Shown here in pieces: positions 34,461 through 47,132 of a stretch of 64,000 bases of DNA; within the stretch, counting starts at the first letter, position 1, and each line of letters opens with the position of its first letter. Made by a program: the position numbers and the translations under genes. The notes beneath the pieces are model-generated. The model did no database searches, was not told the DNA's origin, and worked only from the letters and a program-made list of their open reading frames with translations. Where the stretch lies: the NCBI GenBank assembly GCA_026874595.1, contig CM049309.1, forward strand, positions 39,695,079 to 39,759,078, read 5' to 3'. The DNA comes from Sipunculus nudus. Its lineage: Eukaryota > Annelida > Sipuncula > Golfingiida > Sipunculidae.

Positions 34461-35560
34461 GAAACTATATCAAAGGTACTTCGATCGAACATAACAAGAA
34501 CGAGTGTTACACTTTTTAAATGTCCTGACGGTGATGGTATTTGCATGTGTTGTAATGATAAAGTAAATATAACTTTCATGATGATGATACTGTTTATTAC
34601 AGACTCACGGTCCATATACATATATGTATAGGTCAGTATACACATAATATGCATACACATATATACACAATTTTATTTGAAATTAAATAACCATTGATAG
34701 TTAAAATAAAAACTATGAATATTTCCTTAATCAAATGAACCCTGGTATTATCTGAAAGGAAACAATTTAAATAACAACATCAACTTGACAGTAACTCTGA
34801 CGACTGTAAATATCACTATGGATATAACATACATAGAACTGAAAATAAATAAGAATGGGGGAATCAATATTTTATTTGTTTCATAGTACATTCTATATTC
34901 AACAACATATATGATGACTATACATTCACAATGAAACTTGAATAATGCATATGCCATTTGTGCATTGAACATCTCTTTTCGTCTTCACGAAGCGGGACCA
35001 ACCCCCCCCCCCCAGGATATGAAAATCAACATGAGTAAATATATAAACATGAAGAGTAATTAGAATGAATATGGGTAAATATTTGGGGGAACCCCCCCCC
35101 CCCCCCCGGATATGCCAATCAACATAAGTAATGATTGGGGGGGGGGGGGGGGGGTGAGACACCCCCCCCCCCCCCTGTGAGTCCTAGAATTATCTCAAAC
35201 ATCGTATCGAGATGTGATAAATCCGACTTATAGTTATGCGAGATTGTGAAGGTGTGAGTTATGCCAAAAGGTGGGGTTTCCTGATGACGTATTCCAAAAA
35301 TAAAGAGAATGATATTTTATGCGACACCGTACAGTTGATCATGGCGGACGTAGAAAGATGTTGATATGCCTACATGGTGATCGTAGATAAAAGATGTATT
35401 ATGTCATAACCTTTTCTGTGATTGAGTATAGGTATGGAAGTGATATTTGAGTTGTATTATAGGCAGTTATATGTTAGAAAGCGTCCCTTGTTGTGTGACA
35501 TGGCGTAGTCGGCGCTGTATAGGTGCGCGAGTGATTGGTGTCCGTCGTCTGTACGTTAAC
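34461..35560. other. Repeat-poor stretch with poly-G/poly-C cluster
   Basis: Only short open frames. 34998-35176 holds four C runs and one long G run separated by two diverged copies of a ~60-bp sequence with GATATG and TAAATAT landmarks. Confidence 0.5.
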
Positions 35561-37729
35561 CAACACTATTTTAAAAATGGCAAGAGTTAGCATCACAAAA
35601 TTTTATAAAAAAAAATTAGTCATCTAAAAAAATCTATCGGATTTTGCTTATTTTTTGGCTAACTGCATTTTTCTTAGATTTTATAGGGATAACGCTAAAA
35701 AAGCTTTAAAAAAATCTTCTTATCCGAAACTGTTCAGCAGAATTAATTGTCCAATATTTCATAGAAATAATTCCTCGAACAATCTCTCCCAAGTTTGTAT
35801 GAATGGTTTAAGTTTGGTGATTTTTGGCCGAGTTATAGGAAGTTGAATTAGTCATCTGTCAAAAAAACATACTAAAATTACAATCTCAGAAACGGCGGGA
35901 GCTATCATCACCAAATTTTATGCCAATGTTGGTCACATGAGTCATATTGGAAAAATTGAGGTATTGGTGGCGTCACCTGCATCGGCCTTTTGTGTACGGG
36001 GGTCATCAGTGCCCATATCAAACTGAGGGCTACAAAAACTTTTCTCTGAAACCCTATGGCCAAATAGTTTAATGTGGCACAGAAGTGATCCTAGGGTAGT
36101 GCTTTCTGAAGTTTGTTCAAATGGTCTCAGTTCAGTGACTTTTGGCTGGGTTATGAGAAGCTGAATTTAGTCATATGCCACAACACATCTCATTTTAGCT
36201 AAGTGGCTACAAAGATCTTCTTCTCAAAAACCACTGGGCCAAATTCCTAAATCTCACACATTGATAATCCTTGGATGTTGATAATTCAAGTTTGTTTAAA
36301 TGGTTTTGGTTCAGTGAGTTTTAGCTGAGTTATGGGAAGCTGAACTTAGCCATTTTGCTGTATTTTCCTATAGGAGTTATAAACACACGTTTTTTGAATG
36401 ACGCCACTGGGGCCAATTTGTTTAATATTTTACAAGAATAATCCCCTGAATAATTCAAATAATAATTGTCTTTTATGGTTCCAAAGAATGAATTTTGGCT
36501 GAATAATAAAGATTGAATTGAGTCATTTTACCATATATGTTAGCTCTGTGAAGCAAATACTCGTCTGGCACCAGTTTATCAGCGTCCATTACATCATGCC
36601 TCTAGACATTAAGATTTCAGGTTATCTATGGTAAATATTGACAAGAATGTTTTTTAAAAGCTTTTAAAAAATGTAGATTTATGATTTTAAATATCATCTG
36701 TATATTTACTAAAAATTTCTGAGGAATAGCTGGAGCTACCATACCCAGATTTGATGCAATTATCTGTCACATATCAAATGTTGTGGGATTCAGCTTATTT
36801 TTGCTATCTGCATTAACTTAGATTTTATAGGGAAAAAGCTGAAAACTTTTAGAAGTCGTCTTCTTGTAAATGGTTCAGCTAAATTGTTCAATATTTTACA
36901 GAAATGATCCAGAGGCGAGCCCTCTCAAGTTTGTTCAAATGTGTGTTTGATAAATATTAGCGGAGTTACACGAATTTGAACTTAGTCATTTGGCCAAGTA
37001 AGCATACCAGTTGACATAGTAATCTCAGAAATGACAGAAGCTAGCATTACCAAGTATTGTGCAAATGTTGGTGACATGACTCAATTTGAAATTGCAGATT
37101 TCGTGGTGCCACCTAGATTGACCTTCTTTTTATAGGCAAAAACTTCATAATTTTAGCCTCCTTCAGCTTAAAACTGTTTATGATGAAACCGTCAAGCTGA
37201 ATCATTCAATTGTTCAAAAGAATTATCCTAGGGCATGGTTCTTTCAATCATATAAGAATAGATTGAGTTTGTTGATTTTTGGTTGAGTCGTGAAAAGCTT
37301 AAGTTGGTCTTATGGCCAATATTAAGAATATTTCTGCAATAGTGTTCTTCTACAAAATTGTTGTTTCAATTGTAACTTCTGTAACATTGCACAGAAATTA
37401 TTCTTAGGTGGCCTTTGTTCTAGTTTACTTGAATGATTTTTGGCAGAATTATTGGACCTTTAATAATGAAAGGACTGCATCTTTTATTATTCTCGATATT
37501 TTGATAAAGGTGTTTATGAATATGTCAGCTTGAAAAACAAGCATTTTAGCCAAAGTCTTTTAGTATGTGTAAAAAGATTTACCAACAGGCCAAGATTGTG
37601 TCTATATCTTGAATAGGTTGAGAAACTGCCAACTGTTTCAGATTTGGCAACAGATAATGAGTTCATTCAGTGCGGCCAGATATAGGTAAAGAGTTCAATC
37701 AGTGCAGCCAAGCACAGGGCATGTGATCA

Positions 37730-37815
37730 CCTCATGGGCACCATGTGAACATCTCATGGGTAGCATGTGATCACCCAATGAGTATCATGTGATCACCTCA
37801 TGGGTGTCATGCCCC
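37730..37815. repeat. 22-bp minisatellite, four units
   Basis: CATGTGATCACCTCATGGGT and close variants repeat about four times; each contains the palindrome TGATCA or a variant. Confidence 0.8.
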
Positions 37816-38239
37816 TCAGGGCTGCATGTGGAGCCAATCTGTGAGCTTATGCAATGAGATTAGGCAACAGGTCAAGAGTTCACTCTGTGCAGCAAAGTAT
37901 TGGTCAGGAGTTCACTCAGTGGAATAGCTGCATTCTATTTATAGCTTAGACAGACTGGATACTTCCTAAGATTTGGCACCAAAGTATAGCCTGGACCTAT
38001 TTATAGCTTTGGCAGACTGCCAACTGTGTCAGATTATGCAACAGGTCAAGAGTTTACTCAATGCAACCAGATACAGGTTAAAAGTTCACTCAGTCTAGCC
38101 AGGTGCAGGTCAAGAGTTCACTCAGTGCAGTAGCCTTAGCCAGCAATTTGTCACATTTCACTCGGGGCAACTTCCTTTCCCACCTAAGCCTGGTCGGTCC
38201 CGTGCATCAGACTCAAGGTAAGTTTGATGTATTGGCCTT

Positions 38240-38580
38240 CTATTTTGACCTGTCTATGTGTCTTTGATGGCTTTCTCGTTCACAAGACAGGTGTTGCCAT
38301 CTACAATGACTTTTGCACAGTGTATGTGCCTGCTTATTTCTACGGAGGAATTTGATATATAAGCCTGAAATTTGGCGTATTTATATATATCGAATAGCTT
38401 TGTCGTATACAAGACTGGTGGTGCAACCTACAATAATTTTTGCACAGTGTGTGTCCCTGCTTATTTCTCAGGAGGGGTTTGATATATCAGTGTGAAATTG
38501 GGCATATGTATATATCTCTGATAGCTTCGTTGTATACAAGACTGGTGGTGCCAGCTACAATTACTTTTGTGTTGTGTGCA
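38240..38580. repeat. ~125-bp tandem repeat, three units
   Basis: Each unit carries ACAAGACTGGTG or a near match, then TTTTGCACAGTGT and TGCTTATTTCT. The units give rise to chance open frames at 38313 and 38440. Confidence 0.75.
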
Positions 38581-40870
38581 CCCATGCCAGAATTTCAGCA
38601 GTTATGTTTGTGTAATTGTTTCCTGTTCAAAATGTTTAGTACTTGCATTGTTCATATATATAAAAATAATGGTTCAGCAGGGCATTCTTCTAACTTTACA
38701 TCCAGAGAGGTCCATGGAAAATCTCCTAGGAAACCTGGAATTAGGTCTCTGTTACCCATATTCTTTGAGCTATGGTGCTCCGAAATACCCCCCAGAATAA
38801 TGGAATATTTTATACAAAAACTCAAGTAGCTGAACAACTATTGCATTGATCACCATGATTCTTTGCATGGATATTGACCATGGAGTGATTCATCAGTTTT
38901 AGAGACAGGGGGCGCCACGTGTATTTTTTTTCTCAATTTTTTTACATTTTTTTACTCTATCTTTGAGACCTTAAAAGTTGTGGTCATCTGTTAACAGGGC
39001 AGAAATCGTAACCACTAGACCTAGAATCTTCTATCTTGACATGCAGGGAGGCCCATGAAAAGTGTCTTTGGAAACCTGGAATAAGGTCTCTGTTACCAAT
39101 ATTCTTCGAGCTATGGGGCTCTGAAGTGCCCCCCAGAATAAAGGAAAATTTAATACAAAAGCTCAAGTATCTGAACAACTATTGACCATGATGTTTTTGC
39201 ATGCATATTCATCATGTAGTGTTTTATCACTTCCTGCTGACTGGTGGCACCAGATGTATTTTTTTTTTATTTTTTTAATGATTTATTTTCTCTATTTTTG
39301 AGACCTTAAAAGATGCAGTCATCTGTTAACAGGGCACAAATGGTAACCATTGGACCTAGAATCTTGTTTCTTGACATGCTGAGAGGTCAATAAAATATCT
39401 CCGTGGAAACCTGAAATTAGGTCTCTGTTACCCATATCCTCTGAGCTATGGGGCTCAGTAGACCCCCAAGAATAACTTAACATTTGATACAAAAGCTCGA
39501 GTATCTTAACAAATTGTGCATTGATTGCCATGATTCTTTGCATGCATATTCATCATGGCGTGTTTCATCAGTTCTTGCAGACTGGTGGCGCCACCTGGAT
39601 TTTTTTCCAATTTTTTATGCATTTTATCTCTATTTTTAAGACCTTCAAAGATGCGGTCGTCTGTTAACAGAGCAGGGAGGTCAATAAAAAATGTCCTTAG
39701 AAACCTGAAATTAGGTCTCTGTTACCCATATTCTCTGAGCTATGGGCTTATAAGCACCCTTGGCATAATTGAAAATTTGATACCAAAGTATCACGTTACA
39801 TTGGACTCAGAATCTTCTCACTTGGCATCCTGAGAGTACCTCAAAAGTTCTCCCCTCAAAACCTGAAATTGGGTCACTGTGACCTATATTCTAAGAGTTG
39901 GGGTATGTTTGAGCATCCTAGAAGTAATGAAAAATACACACAAATTGCCAGGTTCCTCAGGAAAGGCTGGTTGGATTGTCTTCAAATTTGGGTGTGCCAA
40001 TGGGTCTTGATGAACTAAAGCTAATATGCATGAATGACGATGCCACCTATATTATCTTAATTAGTTTCCTGTGCAAGGACATATTGTCAACATGTCAGTC
40101 GGCTGAGCGTCATGACCCATGGGTCACTTGTTATTTTGAAAATGTACTGTAGAAACTGAACTGAAGTTGACAGGCATACAAGCTGCTTATTTATGCTTAG
40201 TTATGAGCAAACAATGGGTAATGTGTGAAAGCCCTAATCAACAACACATCATATCAAAGGATATGCAGATTCTTTGATTAAAGTTAATCAAACCCTATGA
40301 GCCTAGTACCTGTAACCATACATTATTCAGCTGAAATATTTTCTCCTCTGTATAATTCACCAAAGTTCGCGATAGCGTCAGCCGTCCAAAGTTGTGACCC
40401 TGTAGGGTTTTTACCACAGGTAATAGAAAACAACACAGGAATTTAAGTTTAACATCACCAATAGATCAAAAACTTGTCCGAAATTAGAATGCTTATTATT
40501 CACATGCCAAAACAGTATACTGTCTGTCAGCGCATAGGGTGTAGGCTTCATTTCAGATACGGAAGGTATGCTTCGGGTGTACGCTTTACAAAAGGTCTGA
40601 AGGGTGGCCAGTTACTATAAACTTCACCATTGGCTTCACAGGCTTCATTTCCTTAAACATACGTAGGGACCCCAGCTTCTCCCTAAGGGACTTACCTGCG
40701 GGCCCTGGAGGACTGACCTCCAGGCCCGCTAACTGGTGACTGAATCTCATGCCCTCCACCTCAAATGGCCGTGATTCCTTATCTGGGTATCAATGGTTGA
40801 GCCCAATTATAGTGTGGGGGTGAGGGTTATCTATTAAGAGTATATGAAATATCCTATAACCCGAGCATTT

Positions 40871-42860
40871 TTTAGCTCAGCTGACTGTAAGTCAATTGAG
40901 GTATAGGAATGGCGCTTTGTCCATCGTCCGTCCGTTAGCAGGGCACAAAACGTAAGTGCTGGACCTAGAAACTTCTAAGTGAATATCCAGGGAGGTCAAC
41001 AGAAAATCTCCTTGGAAACTTGAAATTAGGTCACTGCGACCTATATCCTCCGAGCAATGGGGCAAAAGTACCTCCCAGAATAATCAAAAATATAATACAA
41101 AACCTCCAATATAATGATAATTAATGCATGGATTGTCATGAATCTTGCCTTAAATATTGACCATGACTAGTTTTGTCAGTTTCCGAAAAGTGGTGGCGCC
41201 ACCTGTATTTTTTTTGTTATTTTAACGAATATTTTAATTTTTTTTTTACTATAAAATGACAATAATCATGCCAGTTTCTCAGCTGTAATTTACATCTAGT
41301 GTCCCAAAACCTGGTGTGTTTATTGATCACAAGTAGATGCCATTTAGTTATCACCCTGTCTGTCTGTCTGTTTGTCTGTCTGTACATCCGTCCATCCACA
41401 CAAATTTGTTTCCAGATTATAATTCCAGGTTGTATTGACACATGAATTTCAAACTTGTCTTACATATGGCCCACCACAAAAGCAAGAACCTATATGATTT
41501 TCGGGTAATGAGGTCAAAGGTCAAGGTCACAGGACTCACTTTTTTAAAAAGATTATGGCTGCATTTCAAGCCAAGCTTTTCATCCCAAACTTTTCATTTT
41601 GCACATTAGCTGACTTGCCAGTATGGGGAGAGCATAAATGAATTTGGGTCACATAGTCAAAGGTCAAGGTCACAGGGGCCATCTGTTCACAAATTAGTTT
41701 CCAGATGAAAACTCCAGTTAAGTTTGACATATTAGTTTCAAACTTAACTTATATATGACTCACCACTAAAGCAAGAACCGGGAGGATTTTGGGGCCCAAC
41801 GAGTCAAAGGTCATGGTCACAGGACTCATTTGTATATGCATTTGGAGCCAAACTTTGTAGCAGGTTCACCTGTAGCAGGTTTAAATTCCCAAACCTTCCA
41901 TCTTCAAGTTATTGCTAACCTGCCAACAGGGGAAGATTCTGTTCAATTTTAGGGTCATGAAGTCAAAGGTCAAGGTCACAGTACCCACTTATTAAGAAAG
42001 ATTGTGGATGCATTTTAAGCCAAACTTATCATCCAAAACCTTCCATCTTGCACATATAGCTGAGTTGCTAATAGGGGAAGAAACTGATTGATTTGGGGGT
42101 CACAAGGTCAAAGGTCATCGTCATAGGGGCCCATCTGTCCACATATTTGTTTCTGGATGATAACTCCAGTTTGATTGACATATTGGTTTCAATTTTGGCT
42201 TATATATGACCAACCAATAATACAAGAACCCCTTTGATTTTGGGGTCATTAGGCCAAAGGTCAGGGTCACAGGACCCACTTTTTTAAAAAGATTGTTTAC
42301 GTATTTTTAGCCAAACTTTCTGTCCCAAACATTCTATCTTCCAGATGTTTCTCACCTGCCAATAGTAGAAGTAACTGATGGATTTTGGGTTCACAAGGTC
42401 AAGGTCATTGGGCCATCAATCCAAATATTAGTTTCCTGATGATAACACCAGTTTAGTTTGAAATATTGGTTTCAAACTTGACTTACATTTGGCTCACCAC
42501 TAAAGCAAGAACCTATATGATTAAGGGTCATGAGGTCAAAGTTCAAGGTCACAGGACCCACTACTTTAGAAAGATTGTGGATGCATTTTAAGCCAAACTT
42601 TTCATCTGAATCCTTCCATCATCATCATGTGGTGCACCTGCCAATAGGGGAAGTTTCCTTTGATTTTGGGGTCATAAGGTCAAAGGTTAAGGTCACAGGG
42701 CCCATCCATTCACAAGTTAGTTTATGGGTGATAACTCCAGTTTGGGTCGACAGGTTGGCTTCAAACTGATCACAGGACCAATATTTTGGAAAACCTCATA
42801 AATAATATCCTTATAGACAAATGCAGCTGAGCGTCGAGACCCATGGGTCCCTAGTTTTTC
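40871..42860 (+). mobile_element. Complete-looking AGCTCAGCTG-family element with AGGTCA array
   Basis: Starts TTTAGCTCAGCTGACTGTAAG and ends GCAGCTGAGCGTCGAGACC then CATGGGTCCCTAG. The inner ~1.2 kb is a tandem array with a ~146-bp basic period, alternating in a ~290-bp dimer. Each unit has a cluster of AGGTCA-like half-sites (see 41511-42695). It splits the duplicated block seen intact at 26040-26640. No protein is encoded. Confidence 0.65.
41511..42695 (+). promoter_or_regulatory. Nine AGGTCA clusters at ~146-bp spacing
   Basis: Clusters begin near 41511, 41654, 41812, 41961, 42105, 42251, 42396, 42533 and 42677. The best reads AGGTCA-A-AGGTCA-AGGTCA (41511-41529), and 42105-42117 is a perfect direct repeat with one-base spacing. 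That is the DR1 arrangement bound by nuclear receptors such as HNF4 and RXR partners; TCAAGGTCA also suits NR5/ERR-type monomers. Binding is inference. Confidence 0.5.
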
Positions 42861-43290
42861 ACAGAGATTTATACCCGATTAAGAGAGGATCTAAGAATAC
42901 AGTTGTATACTAATTAAGTACATAGTCAATTTGTACATGTACTTGAAATCATTAAAAAACTTTACTGATTCCCTATACTAGGACTTATATACAGTGTATA
43001 ATTTCGTCAGGTTAAATGAAACATTTATCAGGAATGAATATACATGTTTAATTGAGATTAAAGAGAGACAAAATTGGCTTTAGATAATGCCTAATCTTAC
43101 TTATAAGTTTTCTTTATCTTTTGAGGAATGCGCGGTAACAATGCCTAATACCAGACTTACCGGTATGTACGGGCAATGAGCAATGTTAATATTGTATACC
43201 GTGTTATTGATATATGCTAGTATTCCCTGTGAGCAACATCTACTAAACTTCCTTTGAATAGCCCTTTTATTAACCTGCGTGAACCGAAGG
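42860..43290 (+). repeat. Duplicated block upstream of exon 1, copy 2 (split)
   Basis: Matches the right part of 26040-26640. The left part lies at 40335-40420, displaced by the inserted elements between. It sits ~3 kb before the broken first exon, as copy 1 sits ~3.8 kb before the intact one. Confidence 0.75.
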
Positions 43291-43573
43291 GTATTGTTTT
43301 CACTCGATTCTGTGTTTGTATGTGTCCGCGCCATATGTTGAGACGATGTAAGGCAAAAAAAAAAAATCAATAAAATAATAAATAAATGAAAGGTATGTAT
43401 CTCTTGCACCGCCCGCGTCAATTTAAACCCCCGCATCAAAATTTTTTTTTTAATTTTCAATAGAAACCTACTAATTTTGAGCTCCAGTCGCTCGGACATT
43501 ACTTTGAAGTTGATAAAATGATACAATTTTGATAAAAATTTCCTTTGTTATGTAGCACTTTATACTTTACGAT

Positions 43574-45013
43574 TGTACTTGTACCTGTACCTGTACCTGT
43601 ACCTAGGTACACAATTCAGAGTACCTGTACCTGTACCTGGCTTTCATGAGTAGGAATTACCTTGTACCTGTACCTGTACCTGTACCTGGTATAAGGTACT
43701 TAAGGTACAAATGTGATACTGGAAATGAACACCAGGCTTGGGTCAATTGCATAAAAAAAGCTGTCACTCCTGTCAGGACAGTTACTTATCTCAGGCAGGG
43801 GTAATTACAAAGCATTCATCCCTGTTGCCTTTGTAGCTAGTGGGGCTAGCAAGCTGGTCAACCGCCAGCCTCTAAACAGGAAGTTCATTGTGACATTATC
43901 AGCACAAGTATCAGGCAACTGACTAAGGATAGGAACAGGGCTGCCCTCATGCCCATGCAATGTAGACACAGAACAGGGTTGGGGCCAGGTAATAGTACTT
44001 GTACCTAGGTGCACAATTCACAGTTATGAGGATTACAGGTAATGATACTGGAAATGAGCATCAGGTTGTGTCAAGTAAGTGTTATGAGCTGTCACCCTTA
44101 TCCAGGCAGGGGTAATTAGTAAGCTTTTATCTAAGCAGCCTTTAAAGTTGACTGGGCTATGGCTAATAGCATGCTGGCCTGGCTACCTCCAGCATCTATA
44201 CAAGAAGTTCATTGTGGCATTATCAGATATAAAGGGTAGAGAGAAAAGGATATGGACAGTGTTGCTCACATGCCCCATGTATATACTTGTTGTCTAGTAT
44301 ACAAAGAGCATTGGTGAAGGATAAAGTGAAGAAGGTACATATCGTGTAACTGAACTCTCAACATATGCCAAAAAAAGCAGAACATTCCATTTCACAGAAA
44401 AAAAAGTCCCTGCTCAAGCATCAAATGCAGGTGCTCTTAATTCTCAAAACATTCCTCAGTGTGATTTACTGCAATGAACATGTTTATTGTTACTTCTAAT
44501 TATGTCTGTATTATTGTTCATATCATGAAGTTAATCTATAAAAACTGATTATAAGATTTTCCCTTTCAGTCAAGCTGTCAAGCCTCTTTATTTAAAGAGT
44601 GTGTGGTGCTTCAAGACTTTTTGACTTTAAAACATTACTCTAAAACTCAAAACTTGATTTGAAAAAGTGACATCATATTTTAGTATATGAATGAAAGTTT
44701 TATATTTCTGTATTACTAACTTTGTCACCTTTATCAGCTTCATTAACTTATCACATTTACTAAAGGCGATCCTTTACATTTGCAGCTGGCTCGTTTTTTT
44801 TTCATGATGACATAAAAAGCTATAATTTAAACCTTAAATGATATATTCAGCCGTACTATTACAACTTATTATCTACAATAAATTTAGGCAATTATCATTA
44901 GTTCAAATATCTTTAAAATGTACCTGTACCTGTACCTAGGTACTTTCTTAAGTACCTGTACCTGTACCTGGCTTTCATGAGTAGGAAGTACCTTGTACCT
45001 GTACCTGTACCTA
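43574..45013. repeat. GTACCT hexamer repeats bracketing a duplicated module
   Basis: GTACCT runs with the palindrome GTACCTAGGTAC lie at 43574-43700 and 44920-45013, each with the same internal sequence GGCTTTCATGAGTAGGAA. Between them a ~310-bp module occurs twice (about 43705-44010 and 44030-44250) with shared landmarks GATACTGGAAATGA, CAGGCAGGGGTAATTA and GAAGTTCATTGTG. No gene is supported. Confidence 0.8.
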
Positions 45014-45931
45014 AAGGATGTTATTTAAATTTATCATATAGGTAATTGGTATTGTGAAGTAACAATGAAATAAGTTGATGATATTCACACATCAGGCTTT
45101 GGTAATATAAAGGTAATCTAGAAATGTTACCATCAAGTTTTAATTTTTGGTAGCCTTCTGTCAAAAATGAGTTAATGTAAATTTATTTTGTTATTTATTT
45201 TTATAAAATATAATTAATTGCATATGTAAAAAAATAGATTTTGTGAAATTAAATATTATAATTGCGAATTAAAATATTTTTACACGTTTACAACAAAGGT
45301 CAGGCAAAACCAAATTAGGTCATGGACCATGTGAAAAGGATATTTTTTATATGTGCCATTATCAATTGATACAGATCAATAAAATTCTATGTTCTATATT
45401 TTTTTTTGTTTTTTTTTACTTATTTCCATGAACAAATATAACAAACATCCGACCAAACCAGGAACATATACATGTATATGAAAAGCACACAAATAAAATG
45501 AGTCCGTCGTCCAGATGTATGGCTTAGTAGTATCCACCGTTTCTTTCTACTTGCATAACTTTGAAAGAAATGAGAACATAAATCTGATGCCATGTTAGTA
45601 AATGAATAGCATTAAGGAAGAGAGGGCTGTACTATGACCTTCTATGCTGAGCTAACCTGAATTGGCAGATTTTTTTTTTTTTTTTTTGCAGTGACAAGTG
45701 AGCGTGTGTGTTTTTTTTTTTTTTTCTTGTTAGACTCGCTTTGGTCTCTGCATGCATGGTATGTGTGGCATGCATAAAAATTAAGAGTCTCCCATATATG
45801 CACAATAGATCTCGACCTTGCGCTGGAGGTAGGTGAGTGTTCCCGGTAACCAACTAGTTAACTGTTGTTATTTATATTCAGTTATTTGAGGTGCCACATC
45901 GCACACGAACCCTTGTATGAACCGCAGAGCT

Positions 45932-46075
45932 ATGGACGGGGAGCTTCTGAAAGAGCTAAAAGACTACGGCTTTGTCCGTTTTACATGGTCTGATCTCCAC
46001 GGTATCCAGCGAGGAATCTATTCACCAAAACGGAATGTACCACACTTTTAGAACATGGGATATATATTTATATTG
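45932..46075 (+). pseudogene. Lengsin-like first coding exon, broken copy
   Basis: Aligns with 29855-29999 from the ATG to the donor. It has conservative changes (KDYGFVRF, IYSPKRN), then loses one base in TTTCTAG (TTTTAG here), giving an immediate TAG at 46049-46051. The donor GTGAG at 46076 is kept. The 144-bp length would put the terminal exon out of frame even without the stop. Upstream sequence is also homologous to about 45785. Either a true frameshift or a base-calling error would explain it. It lies 9.5 kb before exon 2B and is the nearest first exon to it. Confidence 0.85.
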
Positions 46076-46212
46076 GTGAGTTGATCCCATATTAGCATGG
46101 TTTCCAGCAAGGCGCAAGGCAGACTGGAAACAATGCTATGATAGAACCAGATCCTGCACACCTTCGATATATTTAATGCCGTCCGTTCCCAGTGGCGTAG
46201 ACAGGTCTTCAG

Positions 46213-46229
46213 ATCTATCTATCTATCTA

Positions 46230-46288
<59 letters not shown>
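46213..46288. repeat. (TCTA)n/(AT)n microsatellite
   Basis: Several TCTA units run into a long AT tract. Confidence 0.9.
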
Positions 46289-46291
<3 letters not shown>

Positions 46292-46825
46292 TGTGTTCGT
46301 ATGTACATATATATGTGTGGGTGTTTGTGTGCACGGAAATTCCATTGTATAATATATAGTGATAAAAAAATTAAAAGATACATTATAGAATGTTTACCTC
46401 GTGCATTTTTATACCTCTGAGTCTATCACTCTACTCTCAGCAATAAACAAATTGTCCTGCACATTATTTCATGACCGTTATATTTTGTATTTTGTTTCTG
46501 ATAAGCGCCTCCCCTACCCATCCGGATTTCGGAGATCACTTTACGAAAACTAAGGGATGAGCCATCCTAACCTAACTTTTCTCCCTAGCTAATATAACAT
46601 GGAACAACGTAATGCTTTCATTTCTCCCCGCCAAGCTTAAAAGTTACCGCCGGTTTTTATTCTATCTCCGTTAGGCTTCATCATCTAATATTATGATAAT
46701 ATTAGTTACACACAACAGAATCAGTGGTCAAGTGTGTCATAGATAACATTGAATGACTGTGTCCGTGAAGGCAAACCCTGCAAAGTGGCGTCAATTTTTC
46801 TTCCGCGGGGGGGGGGGGGATGACT

Positions 46826-46828
<3 letters not shown>

Positions 46829-46875
<47 letters not shown>

Positions 46876-46919
46876 TTATATATGTATATACCTTTTCAGC
46901 GTCTCTGAGTGACATATTC

Positions 46920-46967
<48 letters not shown>
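46829..46967. repeat. Paired (AT)n microsatellites with poly-G neighbour
   Basis: Two long AT runs (about 46829-46870 and 46923-46967) follow a G run at 46806-46819. The AT-rich repeat ending in a C run and TTGACGCCCCTG continues to 47128. Confidence 0.85.
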
Positions 46968-46970
<3 letters not shown>

Positions 46971-47132
46971 TTATTTGTGAATTGTAAGCAAGGTTTAGAT
47001 ATAACAATTTTTAGTAAATGGATCCAAAATCTTAAATTCTATTTTTAAATATATTTCATTTCCAATATTATAATATTATTCTCTGAAAAATTCCCCATCC
47101 CCCCCCCCCCCCTATATTGACGCCCCTGACCC

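Larger units (their letters stand above)
35570..40140 (+). mobile_element. Large tandem-repeat composite element
   Basis: Non-coding. The left part repeats modules containing TTTTGGCTGAGTTATG and GAATTTAGTCAT near 35820, 36140, 36315, 36490 and 36950. The middle carries minisatellites (37730-37815, 37640-38135, 38240-38580). The right part carries the AACAGAGACC modules seen reversed at 18230-19302. It closes with GTCGGCTGAGCGTCATGACC and CATGGGTCACTTG. The 3' terminus matches the family at 1148 and 42828. Whether it is one element or several nested ones cannot be settled by eye. Confidence 0.5.
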
